Program-made: the position numbers and the translations under genes
Part shown: piece after piece, positions 1 to 8,596 of the stretch
How positions within the stretch are numbered: position 1 is the stretch's first letter
How the letters are laid out: each line of letters opens with the position of its first letter
Origin: Conchiformibius kuhniae DSM 17694
Lineage (GTDB): Bacteria; Pseudomonadota; Gammaproteobacteria; Burkholderiales; Neisseriaceae
Assembly: GCF_000428785.1 (NCBI RefSeq)
Contig: NZ_AUAP01000019.1
Coordinates: 1 to 42,081, forward strand
Length of the DNA: 42,081 bases
Direction: 5' to 3'
Notes under the pieces: generated by a model
What the model saw: only the letters and a program-made list of their open reading frames with translations
Told to the model about the DNA's origin: nothing
Database searches by the model: none

Positions 1-90
1 CGTTCAAAACCACGCAGCCGTTCAAAACCACGCAGCCGTTCAAAACCACGCAGCCGTTCAAAACCACGCAGCCGTTCAAAACCACGCAGC
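1..90. repeat. 18-bp tandem repeat array (5 copies seen, window edge)
   Basis: The unit CGTTCAAAACCACGCAGC occurs five times head to tail without a mismatch, and the array probably continues left of the window. Because 18 is a multiple of 3, one minus-strand frame is open through all copies and reads Leu-Arg-Gly-Phe-Glu-Arg repeatedly, starting at an ATG at 98-96 (Met-Glu-Arg, then the repeats). Whether it is translated is unclear: that ATG lies in the -10 box of the promoter-like sequence at 97-125. There are no spacers, so it is not a CRISPR array. Confidence 0.9.
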
Positions 91-96
91 CGTTCC

Positions 97-125
97 ATAC
101 TACTTCAAATCAAATTATCTGTCAA
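97..125 (-). promoter_or_regulatory. sigma70-type promoter facing the 18-bp repeats
   Basis: On the minus strand a consensus -35 box TTGACA (125-120) is followed after exactly 17 bp by TAGTAT (102-97), a 4/6 match to the -10 consensus. Transcription would start near position 90 and run into the tandem repeats. It lies beyond the glmS terminator hairpin, so it would be an independent transcription unit. The call rests on sequence match only. Confidence 0.5.
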
Positions 126-149
126 AAAAATTAATTTTTAATTAACAAA

Positions 150-185
150 ACGGTATGGCGTTTTTATTGTGCAACACCATACCGT
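150..185 (-). terminator. probable glmS terminator
   Basis: A 9-bp perfect inverted repeat (ACGGTATGG at 150-158, CCATACCGT at 177-185) with an 18-nt loop lies 6 bp beyond the glmS stop. On the minus strand it is followed by TTTTG and an AT-rich stretch. The loop is longer than usual. Confidence 0.6.
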
Positions 186-191
186 TCGGTT

Positions 192-2033
192 TTATTCCAC
201 CGTAACCGATTTTGCCAAATTGCGTGGTTTGTCCACGTCCGTGCCCCGCGCCAGTGCCGCGTGATACGCCAGCAGTTGTACGGGAATGCTGTGGATAATC
301 GGCGACAATGCGCCCGTGTGGCGCGGGGTGCGAATCAGATGAACGCCCTGCGCCGCTTCAAAATGGCTGTCCAAATCGGTAAACACGAACAGTTCGCCGC
401 CCCGCGCACCGACTTCCTGCATATTGGCTTTGACTTTGTCGAGCAGGGCATCGTTGGGGGCGATGACCACAATCGGCATGTTTTCGTCCACCAGTGCCAA
501 AGGCCCGTGCTTGAGTTCGCCCGCAGGATAGGCTTCGGCGTGGATGTAGGTGATTTCTTTGAGCTTGAGTGCGCCTTCGAGCGCAATCGGGTAGTGGATG
601 CCGCGCCCCAAAAACAAGGCGCTGCTTTTTTGGGCAAATTTTTGCGCCCACGCCGCCACTTGCGGCTCGAGGTTCAGGGCGTGCTGAATGCTGCCCGGCA
701 GTTGGCGCAAGGCTTCGGTGTGGGCGTGTTCGCGTTCGGCATCGATGTGTCCGCGCAGTTTGCCCAGCGTTACCGCCAAGCCGAACAGTACGACCAGTTG
801 GGTGGTAAAGGCTTTGGTGGACGCCACGCCGATTTCCGCGCCCGCACGGGTGTACAGCACCAAGCTGCTGGCACGGGGCAGGGCGGATTCCATGACGTTG
901 CAAACCGACAGTGAGTGGCAGTGTCCGAGCGATTGGGCGTATTTCAGGGCTTCCATCGTGTCGAGCGTTTCGCCGGATTGGGAGATGGTGATGACCAGTT
1001 GCTGTGGGTCGGCGATGACATCGCGGTAGCGGTATTCGCTGGCGATTTCTACATCGGTGGGGATTTTGGCGATGCTTTCCAGCCAGTATTTGGCGGTGAG
1101 CGCGGCGTAATATGATGTGCCGCAAGCCAAGATTTTGATGCTGTTGATGCTTTGGAACACTTCGCGGGCGTTGCTGCCGAAGTTTTCCGGCACGAAGCCG
1201 CCATCGAGAAACACTTCGGCGGTGGCGGCAACGGCTTGGGGCTGCTCGTGGATTTCTTTTTGCATGAAGTGGCTGTAGAGCCCCAGCTCCAGTGATGCGA
1301 GCGACAGTTCGGAAGTTTTGACGGCGCGTTCTGCGGCTTCGCCGTTTTTGTCGCACAGGCGCACGATGCCCTGTGTGTTCAGCAGGGCGATGTCGCCATC
1401 TTCCAGATAGGCGATGCGGCGGGTGAAGGCGATGACGGCGGAAACATCGGAAGCGATAAAGGTTTCGCCTTCGCCGAAGCCGACCAGCAGGGGGCAGCCC
1501 ATGCGTGCCACTGCCATGTGTTCGGGACGGTCGCGGCTGATGACGCCGATGGCATACGCGCCGTGAAAGCGGGCGCAGGCTGCTTTCACGGCAGCAAACA
1601 GGTCGCCGCCGTTGGCGGTGTATTCGTGATGCACGCTGTGGGCGATGACTTCGGTGTCGGTTTGCGATTCGAAAGCATAGCCCAGTTGTTGCAAACGGGC
1701 GCGTTCGGCTTCAAAGTTTTCGATGATGCCGTTATGCACCACCGCAATCAATCCGCCGGAAACGTGCGGGTGGGCATTCGGTTCGGTAACGCCGCCGTGT
1801 GTCGCCCAACGGGTATGCCCGATGCCGGTTTGTCCGCACAGTTTTTGCGCTTGGGCGGCGGCTTCCATATTGGCAACGCGCCCGACACGGCGCACGCGGC
1901 AGATGCCTTCGGCGGTATGCACGGCAATGCCCGAAGAATCATAACCGCGATATTCCAAACGCTTGAGTCCGTCCGTCAGAAAATCGACCACATTGTTTTG
2001 GGGGGCGCGTATCGCGCCGACAATTCCGCACAT
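192..2033 (-). CDS. glmS: glutamine--fructose-6-phosphate aminotransferase (isomerizing)
   Basis: Makes glucosamine-6-phosphate from fructose-6-phosphate and glutamine, the first step towards UDP-GlcNAc for peptidoglycan and lipooligosaccharide; cytoplasmic. The 613-residue length is normal. The N-terminal glutaminase domain starts MCGIVGA, where Cys2 is the catalytic nucleophile after Met removal; the conserved RLEYRGYDSSG and HTRWATHG segments follow. Two SIS sugar-isomerase domains fill the rest (ACGTSYYA, SQSGETLDT, GRGIHYPIALEGALKLKE), and the C-terminus DKPRNLAKSVTVE is typical. An AGGAA ribosome-binding site lies 7 bp before the ATG. It is transcribed alone, with hairpins on both sides. 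glmU, two steps later in the same pathway, is about 25 kb away. No glmS ribozyme is seen upstream. Confidence 0.97.
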   Translation of the reverse strand: MCGIVGAIRAPQNNVVDFLTDGLKRLEYRGYDSSGIAVHTAEGICRVRRVGRVANMEAAAQAQKLCGQTGIGHTRWATHGGVTEPNAHPHVSGGLIAVVHNGIIENFEAERARLQQLGYAFESQTDTEVIAHSVHHEYTANGGDLFAAVKAACARFHGAYAIGVISRDRPEHMAVARMGCPLLVGFGEGETFIASDVSAVIAFTRRIAYLEDGDIALLNTQGIVRLCDKNGEAAERAVKTSELSLASLELGLYSHFMQKEIHEQPQAVAATAEVFLDGGFVPENFGSNAREVFQSINSIKILACGTSYYAALTAKYWLESIAKIPTDVEIASEYRYRDVIADPQQLVITISQSGETLDTMEALKYAQSLGHCHSLSVCNVMESALPRASSLVLYTRAGAEIGVASTKAFTTQLVVLFGLAVTLGKLRGHIDAEREHAHTEALRQLPGSIQHALNLEPQVAAWAQKFAQKSSALFLGRGIHYPIALEGALKLKEITYIHAEAYPAGELKHGPLALVDENMPIVVIAPNDALLDKVKANMQEVGARGGELFVFTDLDSHFEAAQGVHLIRTPRHTGALSPIIHSIPVQLLAYHAALARGTDVDKPRNLAKSVTVE

Positions 2034-2109
2034 AGTTGTTCCTCAAAATTCATACCAAGCGGCGCAATTGCCGCACGGTGCTTATTGTAACAGAAGCGGC
2101 AAAACAAAA

Positions 2110-2136
2110 ACGATGCTTCATGTGCTGAAGCATCGT
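2110..2136 (-). terminator. rho-independent terminator of the aldehyde dehydrogenase gene
   Basis: An 11-bp perfect stem (ACGATGCTTCA / TGAAGCATCGT) with a 5-nt loop is followed on the minus strand by TTTTTGTTTT. It sits 36 bp past the dehydrogenase stop and insulates it from glmS. Confidence 0.85.
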
Positions 2137-2172
2137 TGCCGTATTCAGTAAACATTCAAGTGATGATGCGCT

Positions 2173-3693
2173 TTAGAAAAAACCGAGCTTATCGGGCGAG
2201 TAGCTGACCAGCAAGCATTTGGTTTGTTGGTAGTGTTCCAGCATCATTTTGTGGGTTTCGCGGCCGATGCCCGATTTTTTGTAGCCGCCGAAAGCGGCAT
2301 GGGCGGGATAAAGGTGGTAGCAGTTTGTCCACACCCGTCCTGCCTGCACGCCGCGACCGATGCGGTAGGCGGTGTTGATGTCGCGGCTCCACACCGCCGC
2401 CCCCAAGCCGAACGCGGTATCGTTGGCAATGGCAAGGGCTTCTTCGGCGGTTTTGAACGTGGTTACGGCAACAACGGGCCCGAAAATTTCTTCTTGGAAA
2501 ATCCGCATGCTGTTTTCGCCTTTGAAAATGGTCGGCTCGATGTAGAAACCGCCCGCCAAATCGCCGCTTTCCTGCCGCGCCGTACCGCCCGCCAGCACCT
2601 GTGCGCCTTCTTCTTTGCCCAGCTTCAGATAGCCTTCGATTTTGTCAAACTGCTCTTGGCTTGCCTGTGCGCCCACCATGGTTTCGGTGTCGAGCGGGTC
2701 GCCCGCTTTGATGGCTTTGACGCGGGCAACGGCTTTTTCCATGAATTTTTTGTAAATCGACTCCTGCACCAGCACCCGCGAAGGACAGGTACACACTTCG
2801 CCCTGATTGAGCGCAAACATGGCAAAGCCTTCCAAGCATTTGTCTAAAAAGGCATCATCTTCGTCCATCACGTCTGCAAAGAAGATGCTGGGGCTTTTGC
2901 CGCCCAGCTCCAGCGTGACCGGAATGATGTTTTCCGCCGCATAGCCCATAATCAGCTTGCCGGTACCGGTTTCGCCGGTAAAGGCGACTTTGGCAATACG
3001 CGGGTTTTGCGCGAGCGGTTTGCCGCATTCGATGCCGTAGCCGTTGACCACGTTCAGCACGCCCGCCGGCAGCAGGTCGCCGATGATTTCCAGCAGATAC
3101 AAGATGGACACGGGCGTTTGTTCGGCGGGTTTCAACACGATGCAGTTGCCCGCCGCCAGCGCGGGGGCGATTTTCCACGCCGCCATCAAAATCGGGAAGT
3201 TCCAAGGAATGATTTGCCCCACCACGCCCAAAGGCTCGTGGAAGTGGTAGGCAACGGTGTCGTGGTCGATTTCGGAAATGCCGCCTTCTTGGGCGCGAAT
3301 CACGCCGGCAAAGTAGCGGAAATGGTCGATGGCAAGCGGAATGTCCGCCGCAAGGGTTTCGCGCACGGGCTTGCCGTTTTCCCATGTTTCGGCAACGGCG
3401 ATTTTTTCCAGATTCTGCTCGATGCGGTCGGCGATTTGCAGCAGAATGCGGCTGCGCTCGGCAACGGAGGTTTTGCCCCATGCGTCTTTGGCGGCGTGCG
3501 CGGCATCAAGGGCTTTTTCGATGTCTTCCGCCTGCGAGCGCGGCACTTGGGCAAACGGCTTGCCGGTAATCGGGCTGATGTCGTCAAAATATTCCCCGCC
3601 AACGGGCGGAATCCATTGTCCGCCGATGTAGTTTTCATAACGGGTTTTGAATTGCACGATGCTGTCGGGGGTATTGGGGGCTGCGTACTTCAT
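2173..3693 (-). CDS. NAD(P)-dependent aldehyde dehydrogenase, AldB/ExaC type
   Basis: Oxidises short aldehydes (acetaldehyde and similar) to the acid with NAD(P)+ in the cytoplasm. The 506-residue length fits the AldB group (about 510). Seen in order: PWNFP at about 163-167, the cofactor-loop segment FTGETGTG near 238-245, the general base in LELGGKSP (Glu262), and the AldB-type catalytic motif GEVCTCPSR with Cys301 as nucleophile. The family call is secure; the preferred substrate is inferred. The start is supported by an AGGAG-type site upstream of the ATG. Monocistronic: terminator downstream, divergent polA upstream. Confidence 0.9.
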   Translation of the reverse strand: MKYAAPNTPDSIVQFKTRYENYIGGQWIPPVGGEYFDDISPITGKPFAQVPRSQAEDIEKALDAAHAAKDAWGKTSVAERSRILLQIADRIEQNLEKIAVAETWENGKPVRETLAADIPLAIDHFRYFAGVIRAQEGGISEIDHDTVAYHFHEPLGVVGQIIPWNFPILMAAWKIAPALAAGNCIVLKPAEQTPVSILYLLEIIGDLLPAGVLNVVNGYGIECGKPLAQNPRIAKVAFTGETGTGKLIMGYAAENIIPVTLELGGKSPSIFFADVMDEDDAFLDKCLEGFAMFALNQGEVCTCPSRVLVQESIYKKFMEKAVARVKAIKAGDPLDTETMVGAQASQEQFDKIEGYLKLGKEEGAQVLAGGTARQESGDLAGGFYIEPTIFKGENSMRIFQEEIFGPVVAVTTFKTAEEALAIANDTAFGLGAAVWSRDINTAYRIGRGVQAGRVWTNCYHLYPAHAAFGGYKKSGIGRETHKMMLEHYQQTKCLLVSYSPDKLGFF

Positions 3694-3815
3694 AAATCAG
3701 GCTCCTGATGTGTGTGGTTGTGGGCGGTTTGATATTAAAACGCCTGTTGGCACAATGCCAGCCCCTTCGGTTTTTGTGATGCGCGGCATCAACGCGCACA
3801 ATCATCAAAGACGGG

Positions 3816-3821
3816 TATAAT
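3816..3821 (+). promoter_or_regulatory. -10 box of the polA promoter
   Basis: A perfect TATAAT preceded by GGG lies 28 bp before the polA ATG. No convincing -35 box is seen 16-18 bp upstream. The resulting leader would be only about 20-25 nt. Confidence 0.5.
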
Positions 3822-3849
3822 CGCCGTTTTGATTCCCGCCCCACCCAAC

Positions 3850-6594
3850 ATGTCCGCACCCACCCTGCTGCTGGTAGACGGCTCGTCCTATCTTTACCGC
3901 GCCTTCTACGCCATGACCCACCTTTCCGCACCGGACGGCACGCCCACCAATGCCGTTTACGGCGTACTCAACATGCTGCGCCGCGCCCGCAGCGAAATCG
4001 CCCACGACCACTGCGCCTGCGTGTTTGACGCCAAAGGCAGCAACTTCCGCCACCGTCTTTATCCCGACTACAAAGCCACCCGCCCGCCCATGCCCGACGA
4101 TTTGCGTCCGCAAGCACAAATGCTGCCCGAACTGGTGCGCCTGCTCGGCTGGACGGTGCTGCAAACCCCCGACGTGGAAGCCGACGACGTAATCGCCACA
4201 CTGGCAACACAAGCGCAACAACGCGGTTGGCACACCATTATTTCCACCGGCGACAAAGACATGGCGCAATTGGTCAATCCGCACATCACACTGGTCAATA
4301 CCATGTCGGACGAAACGCTCGACCGCAACGGCGTATATGCCAAATTCGGCGTTTATCCCGAACAGATTGCCGACTATTTGAGCTTGGTCGGCGACAAAGT
4401 GGACAACGTGCCGGGTGTGGAAAAATGCGGCCCGAAAACCGCCGCCAAATGGCTGGCACAATACGGCTCATTAGACCAAATCATCGCACACGCCGATGCG
4501 TTTGGCGGCAAAATCGGCGAACACCTGCGCGGCGCACTGGCACACCTGCCGCTTGCCAAACAACTGGTGCGGCTGAAAACCGATGTGGACTTACACGCCG
4601 AATTGCCCGAAGGCTTGGATAGCCTGCGCCGCCGCGATGCCGATTGGACGGCACTGGCAACACATTTCGAACGGCTCGGCTTCAAAAGCTGGCTCAAAGA
4701 AGCCCGCGAACACGGACAGGGAACGGACACGCCCGCCGCACCGTCCGCACCGCCAACGCCCGTACCCGCCCAACCCGTTGCCCATCTGCACTACCGCACC
4801 ATCACCAACGAACACGATTTCCAAGCCTTATTGCAACGCTTGGCAAACAGCACCCGCATCGGCTTGGACACCGAAACCGACTCTTTGGACGCCATGCGCG
4901 CCCGCCTGGTGGGCATCAGCATTGCCTTTGCGGCGGGCGATGCCGCCTACATTCCGCTTGCCCACAACCCCGCGCTCACCGAACACCAGCTCGATGCCGA
5001 CACCGTATTGCCCGCACTCAAACCGCATTTGGAAAACCCCCAATTGCACAAAATCGGACAAAACCTGAAATACGACCGCCATGTTTTCGCCAACCACGGC
5101 ATCGGCTTGCAAGGCATTGCCGGCGATGCGATGCTGGCATCGTACATTGTCGAAAGCCACTTGGGACACGGCTTGGACGAATTGGCACAACGCTGGCTCG
5201 GGCTGCCCACCGTATCCTACGAAGACCTGTGCGGCAAAGGCGCCAAACAAATCCCCTTTGCCGACGTGCCTTTGCCACAAGCGTCCGACTACGCCTGCCA
5301 AGACGCCGATTTCGCCCTGCGCATCGAAACCCACCTGCGCGCGCAAATGGACGCCGCACAACAACACATGTACGAAAACATGGAACTGCCCGTTGCCGAA
5401 GTGCTGTTTGCGATGGAGCGTGCGGGCGTGCACATCGACACCCGCGAACTGGCGGCGCAAAGCCGCGATTTGGGGCGCGAGCTGCTGGATTTGGAACAAA
5501 AAGCCTATGCGCTGGCAGGTCAGCCCTTCAACCTCAACTCGCCCAAACAGCTTCAGGAAATCCTGTTCCGCCAAATGGGCATTCCCACCAAAGGGCTGAA
5601 AAAAACCGCATCGGGCGGCGTGTCCACCAACGAAGCCGTATTGGAACAACTGGCTTTGGACTACCCCCTGCCCAAACTCATCTTGCAGCACCGCAGCGTG
5701 GCAAAACTCAAATCCACCTACACCGACAAACTGCCGGAAATGGTGTCGCCGCACACGGGGCGCGTCCACACCACCTACGCCCAAGCCGTCGCCATCACCG
5801 GCAGGCTTGCCAGCAGCAACCCCAATTTGCAAAACATTCCCGTACGCACCGAAGCGGGACGGCGGGTGCGCCGCGCCTTTACCGCACCTGCGGGCTTTAT
5901 CATGGTGTCGGCAGACTACTCGCAAATCGAATTGCGCATCATGGCGCATTTGAGCGGCGATGCCACACTGCTGGAAGCCTTCCGCAAGGGCGAAGACATC
6001 CACCGCCGCACCGCCGCCGAAGTGTTCGGCATTGCCCCCGAACAGGTCGGCACGGAACAGCGCCGTTATGCCAAAACCATCAATTTCGGCTTGATTTACG
6101 GCATGGGGCAATACGGCTTGGCAAAAGCCTTGGGCATCGACAATTTGTCGGCAAAAAATTTCATCGAGCGTTATTTCGCCCGTTATACGGGCGTGGCAGA
6201 CTATATGCGGCGCACCAAAGAACAGGCCGCCGAACAAGGCTATGTGCAAACCCTGTTCGGCAGACGGCTGTATCTGCCCGACATCCGCAGCCGCAACGCC
6301 GTTGCCCGCGCCGCCGCCGAACGCGCCGCCATCAACGCCCCCATGCAAGGCACGGCTTCCGACCTGATGAAACGCGCCATGATTGCCGTACACCGTTGGC
6401 TGGGCGAACACAGCCCCGCCAGCCTGACGGTGATGCAGGTACACGATGAATTGGTGCTGCAAGTGCCCGAAGCGGAGCAAGAACGCGTGTGTGCCGAACT
6501 GCCGCACCTGATGGCACAGGCGGGCGCGGACGTGCTGGACGTGCCTTTGACGGCGCAAGTGGGCGCGGGCGCGGATTGGGAAGCGGCGCACTGA
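3850..6594 (+). CDS. polA: DNA polymerase I
   Basis: Fills gaps after Okazaki-primer removal and in excision repair. All three domains are present: 5'-3' exonuclease at the N-terminus (LLLVDGSSYLYRAF, STGDKDMAQLV, GDKVDNVPGV); 3'-5' exonuclease with its DxE intact (LDTETDSLD), so proofreading is probably active; and the polymerase with motif A (SADYSQIELRIMAHLS), motif B (RRYAKTINFGLIYG) and motif C (MQVHDELVLQVPE). I chose the ATG at 3850 (914 aa, starting MSAPTLLLVDGSS) because an in-frame TTG at 3829 would only add seven atypical residues. No clear Shine-Dalgarno sequence precedes this ATG, and the leader is short. Confidence 0.96.
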   Translation: MSAPTLLLVDGSSYLYRAFYAMTHLSAPDGTPTNAVYGVLNMLRRARSEIAHDHCACVFDAKGSNFRHRLYPDYKATRPPMPDDLRPQAQMLPELVRLLGWTVLQTPDVEADDVIATLATQAQQRGWHTIISTGDKDMAQLVNPHITLVNTMSDETLDRNGVYAKFGVYPEQIADYLSLVGDKVDNVPGVEKCGPKTAAKWLAQYGSLDQIIAHADAFGGKIGEHLRGALAHLPLAKQLVRLKTDVDLHAELPEGLDSLRRRDADWTALATHFERLGFKSWLKEAREHGQGTDTPAAPSAPPTPVPAQPVAHLHYRTITNEHDFQALLQRLANSTRIGLDTETDSLDAMRARLVGISIAFAAGDAAYIPLAHNPALTEHQLDADTVLPALKPHLENPQLHKIGQNLKYDRHVFANHGIGLQGIAGDAMLASYIVESHLGHGLDELAQRWLGLPTVSYEDLCGKGAKQIPFADVPLPQASDYACQDADFALRIETHLRAQMDAAQQHMYENMELPVAEVLFAMERAGVHIDTRELAAQSRDLGRELLDLEQKAYALAGQPFNLNSPKQLQEILFRQMGIPTKGLKKTASGGVSTNEAVLEQLALDYPLPKLILQHRSVAKLKSTYTDKLPEMVSPHTGRVHTTYAQAVAITGRLASSNPNLQNIPVRTEAGRRVRRAFTAPAGFIMVSADYSQIELRIMAHLSGDATLLEAFRKGEDIHRRTAAEVFGIAPEQVGTEQRRYAKTINFGLIYGMGQYGLAKALGIDNLSAKNFIERYFARYTGVADYMRRTKEQAAEQGYVQTLFGRRLYLPDIRSRNAVARAAAERAAINAPMQGTASDLMKRAMIAVHRWLGEHSPASLTVMQVHDELVLQVPEAEQERVCAELPHLMAQAGADVLDVPLTAQVGAGADWEAAH

Positions 6595-6613
6595 CCTGCC
6601 GCAGCAAAAGAAA

Positions 6614-6643
6614 CAAGCCCGAACGGAACACCGTTCGGGCTTG
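6614..6643 (-). terminator. hairpin between polA and tRNA-Lys
   Basis: A perfect 13-bp stem (CAAGCCCGAACGG / CCGTTCGGGCTTG) with loop AACA. On the minus strand it is followed by TTTCTTTT, so it should terminate the tRNA-Lys transcript. On the plus strand it lies 20 bp after polA but has no T-tract. It is not built from uptake-sequence repeats. Confidence 0.8.
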
Positions 6644-6649
6644 AAAATG

Positions 6650-6725
6650 TGGTGGGTCGTGAGCGATTCGAACGCTCGACCAACGGATTAAAAGTCCGCT
6701 GCTCTACCAGCTGAGCTAACGACCC
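6650..6725 (-). tRNA. tRNA-Lys (anticodon TTT)
   Basis: A 76-nt cloverleaf read from the minus strand. The acceptor stem GGGTCGT pairs with ACGACCC, and the D-arm segment AGCTCAGCTGGTAGAGC is present. The anticodon stem GCGGA/TCCGT holds loop CTTTTAA (anticodon TTT), and the T-arm contains GTTCGAATC. Discriminator A and the 3' CCA are encoded. It closely resembles the E. coli tRNA-Lys. Confidence 0.97.
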
Positions 6726-6774
6726 GAAAGCCGAGACTATACGCGCCGCCGTTTCGTTTGTCAAGATTTTTTTG

Positions 6775-7437
6775 TCAAACCCATGCCACGATGTCGTCAA
6801 GGCTTTGGCGGGTTTTCGGGCGCGGCGGGTCGGCGCGGTAGCCGAACGCCGCCATCACGGCGAGTTTGAACGTGCCGCCGTCATACACGCCGCGTTCTGC
6901 CAAAGCACGGTTGAGCGTTTCCAAAGGAAAGCCTTCCACGGCAGTGGCATCGATGCCTGCGGCTTGCGCCGCCGTCAGCATATTGCCCAAAGCAATGTAG
7001 CACTGTTTGCACGCCCAATCGTAAAAGCTGCGCGGCTCGTGCGGATACAGAGCGAAATCCTGTTCGCAAAAGGTGCGGTAACGCTCGCGGCGGGCTTCGG
7101 CAGCTTCGCGGGCGATGCCGTGTACGTTTTGCATCATGTGCATGATGTAGGGCGCGTCTGCGTGCAGGGTGTTTGCCAAACGCGCCAAAATCAGCACAAA
7201 ATGGCTGCACGCGCCGATTTTGTCTTTCGCGCCCCATGCGTGCGTGCCAATCAGTTGGCGCAATTCGGGGCTTTGCACCACCACAAAACGCCACGGCTCA
7301 AAGCCGAACGAGCTGGGCGAAAGCCGCGCCGCTTCCAGCAAAAAGGCAAAATCGTCATCGCTGACGGTGCGGGCAGGGTCGTATTGTTTGCAGGTGGAGC
7401 GGGTTTGCAGCAGGTGCAGCAGGTTTTGTTTGTCCAT
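6775..7437 (-). CDS. NAD(P)H-dependent nitroreductase family oxidoreductase
   Basis: A 220-residue FMN enzyme of the nitroreductase fold (NfsB/YfkO-like). It should reduce nitro, quinone or related acceptors with NAD(P)H; the physiological substrate is not known. Visible family marks are RSTCKQYD near the N-terminus (FMN phosphate contact), the segment SPSSFGFEPWRFVVV, and the C-terminal FGYRADPPRPKTRQ. The start at MDKQNLL is chosen over an upstream one that would begin inside the adjoining MITE and add 48 unrelated residues. It is transcribed towards tRNA-Lys. The MITE sits about 50 bp upstream and could affect its promoter. Confidence 0.88.
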   Translation of the reverse strand: MDKQNLLHLLQTRSTCKQYDPARTVSDDDFAFLLEAARLSPSSFGFEPWRFVVVQSPELRQLIGTHAWGAKDKIGACSHFVLILARLANTLHADAPYIMHMMQNVHGIAREAAEARRERYRTFCEQDFALYPHEPRSFYDWACKQCYIALGNMLTAAQAAGIDATAVEGFPLETLNRALAERGVYDGGTFKLAVMAAFGYRADPPRPKTRQSLDDIVAWV

Positions 7438-7488
7438 ACGGTTTTCCTGTGTGTGGTGGTTGGCGGATTCGCTGATGGTGCGCCCTTG

Positions 7489-7683
7489 GGGCGTGTCATC
7501 AATTGACCGAAAAATCCCTGCACCGTCATTCCCGCGCAGGCGGGAAGCCAAAACAAATTTCAAAAAGCATTGATAAAACATCGCTTCACAAACATCAGAC
7601 AGTGGATTCCCGCATTCGCGGGAATGACGGCGTTTTTGTATTATGCTGATTTATAGCATAAAAGTTTAATTGATGACACGCCC
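7489..7683. mobile_element. MITE copy 1 (195 bp, two dRS3-like cores)
   Basis: Bounded by inverted ends GGGCGTGTCATCAATT and AATTGATGACACGCCC. The same end sequence opens the IS element at 41854, so this looks like a non-autonomous derivative moved by that IS family. Inside is a perfect 20-bp ATTCCC-N8-GGGAAT unit (7606-7625), a second imperfect one (7528-7545), and a small hairpin (7641-7661). It is alignable along its length with the copies at 18155 and 41693. No coding capacity. Its right-hand base forms part of the hslO stop codon. Confidence 0.85.
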
Positions 7684-8561
7684 TAAACCATGTTGCGCAT
7701 GGCTTGCGCCGCCGCCAGCACGTCTGTGCCGAACAGCGCGTCCGCATCGGCTTGGTCGAAGGTGTAACGTTCGCCGCAAAAATCGCAGTCTACGCCAATC
7801 GAGCCTTCCGTGCCGATGGCATCGCCCACTTCTTTGCAGCCGAGCAGCAACAGCATGTCCGCCACTTTGCTGCGCGAGCAGGTGCAGGCAAATTCCAGCT
7901 CTTCGGCGGGAAACAGGCGCGGCGGGGTTTGGTGGAACAGGCGGTACAGCAGGGCTTCGGTGTTTAAATCATGCAATTCCTGCCGGCTCAGTGTTTGCGC
8001 GGGCGCAAGCACTTCCGCCCATGCGTCTTCGCTGCCGGCGGGCAAACGCTGCAACAAAAAGCCGTTGGCGCGGTGTTCGTCTGCGGTCAAAACGATGTGG
8101 GTGTCGATTTGTTGGGAATGGCGCATGTAGGCGCTCAGCATTTGGGCGATGTTGTCGCCGTCAAGGGGGACAATGCCCTGCCACGCTTCGCCCTGACGCG
8201 GTTGGACGGTGATGGCGCAGATGCCGTCTTTGCCGAGCAGGTCGCTCAGGCGGGCATCACGGGCAATGTCGGCGTGTTCGTCCCAACGGGCGGTGGCGCG
8301 GCAGGTTTGCCCGCAAGCGGCTTCGGCAACCAGCATTTTCAATGCGCCCGTGCCTTGCACCTGAATGGTGAGGGTGCTGTCGGATTTCAAATCTTCGGCG
8401 AGCAGGGCGGCGGCGGCAAGCAGTTCGCCCAAAGCGCGGCGGACGGCGGGCGGGTAGTTTTTGCGTTGCAGAATGTGCTGCCACACCACGTTCAGGCGCA
8501 CGTGCAAACCGCGCGCGGGGTGGTGGTCAAACAAAAAACGGCAGCGTTGGTCTTGGTTCAT
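7683..8561 (-). CDS. hslO: redox-regulated chaperone Hsp33
   Basis: A holdase chaperone switched on by oxidative stress plus unfolding, protecting cytoplasmic proteins from aggregation. It has 292 residues, the normal length. The C-terminal zinc switch is complete: Cys226-X-Cys228 and Cys259-X2-Cys262, in the contexts FACTCSRSK and DCDFCGERY. The N-terminal domain starts NQDQRCRFLF. The last codons read Val-stop, and the final G of the TAG stop comes from the end of MITE copy 1. murB lies 35 bp upstream on the same strand, so the two may be co-transcribed. Confidence 0.96.
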   Translation of the reverse strand: MNQDQRCRFLFDHHPARGLHVRLNVVWQHILQRKNYPPAVRRALGELLAAAALLAEDLKSDSTLTIQVQGTGALKMLVAEAACGQTCRATARWDEHADIARDARLSDLLGKDGICAITVQPRQGEAWQGIVPLDGDNIAQMLSAYMRHSQQIDTHIVLTADEHRANGFLLQRLPAGSEDAWAEVLAPAQTLSRQELHDLNTEALLYRLFHQTPPRLFPAEELEFACTCSRSKVADMLLLLGCKEVGDAIGTEGSIGVDCDFCGERYTFDQADADALFGTDVLAAAQAMRNMV

Positions 8562-8596
8562 GTCTGTTCCTTGAGTTTTTTAAATAAGGCAATTGA

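Noticed and set aside
1..90. CRISPR-like direct repeats
   Set aside because: The 18-bp units are directly adjacent with no spacers, and no cas gene is present.
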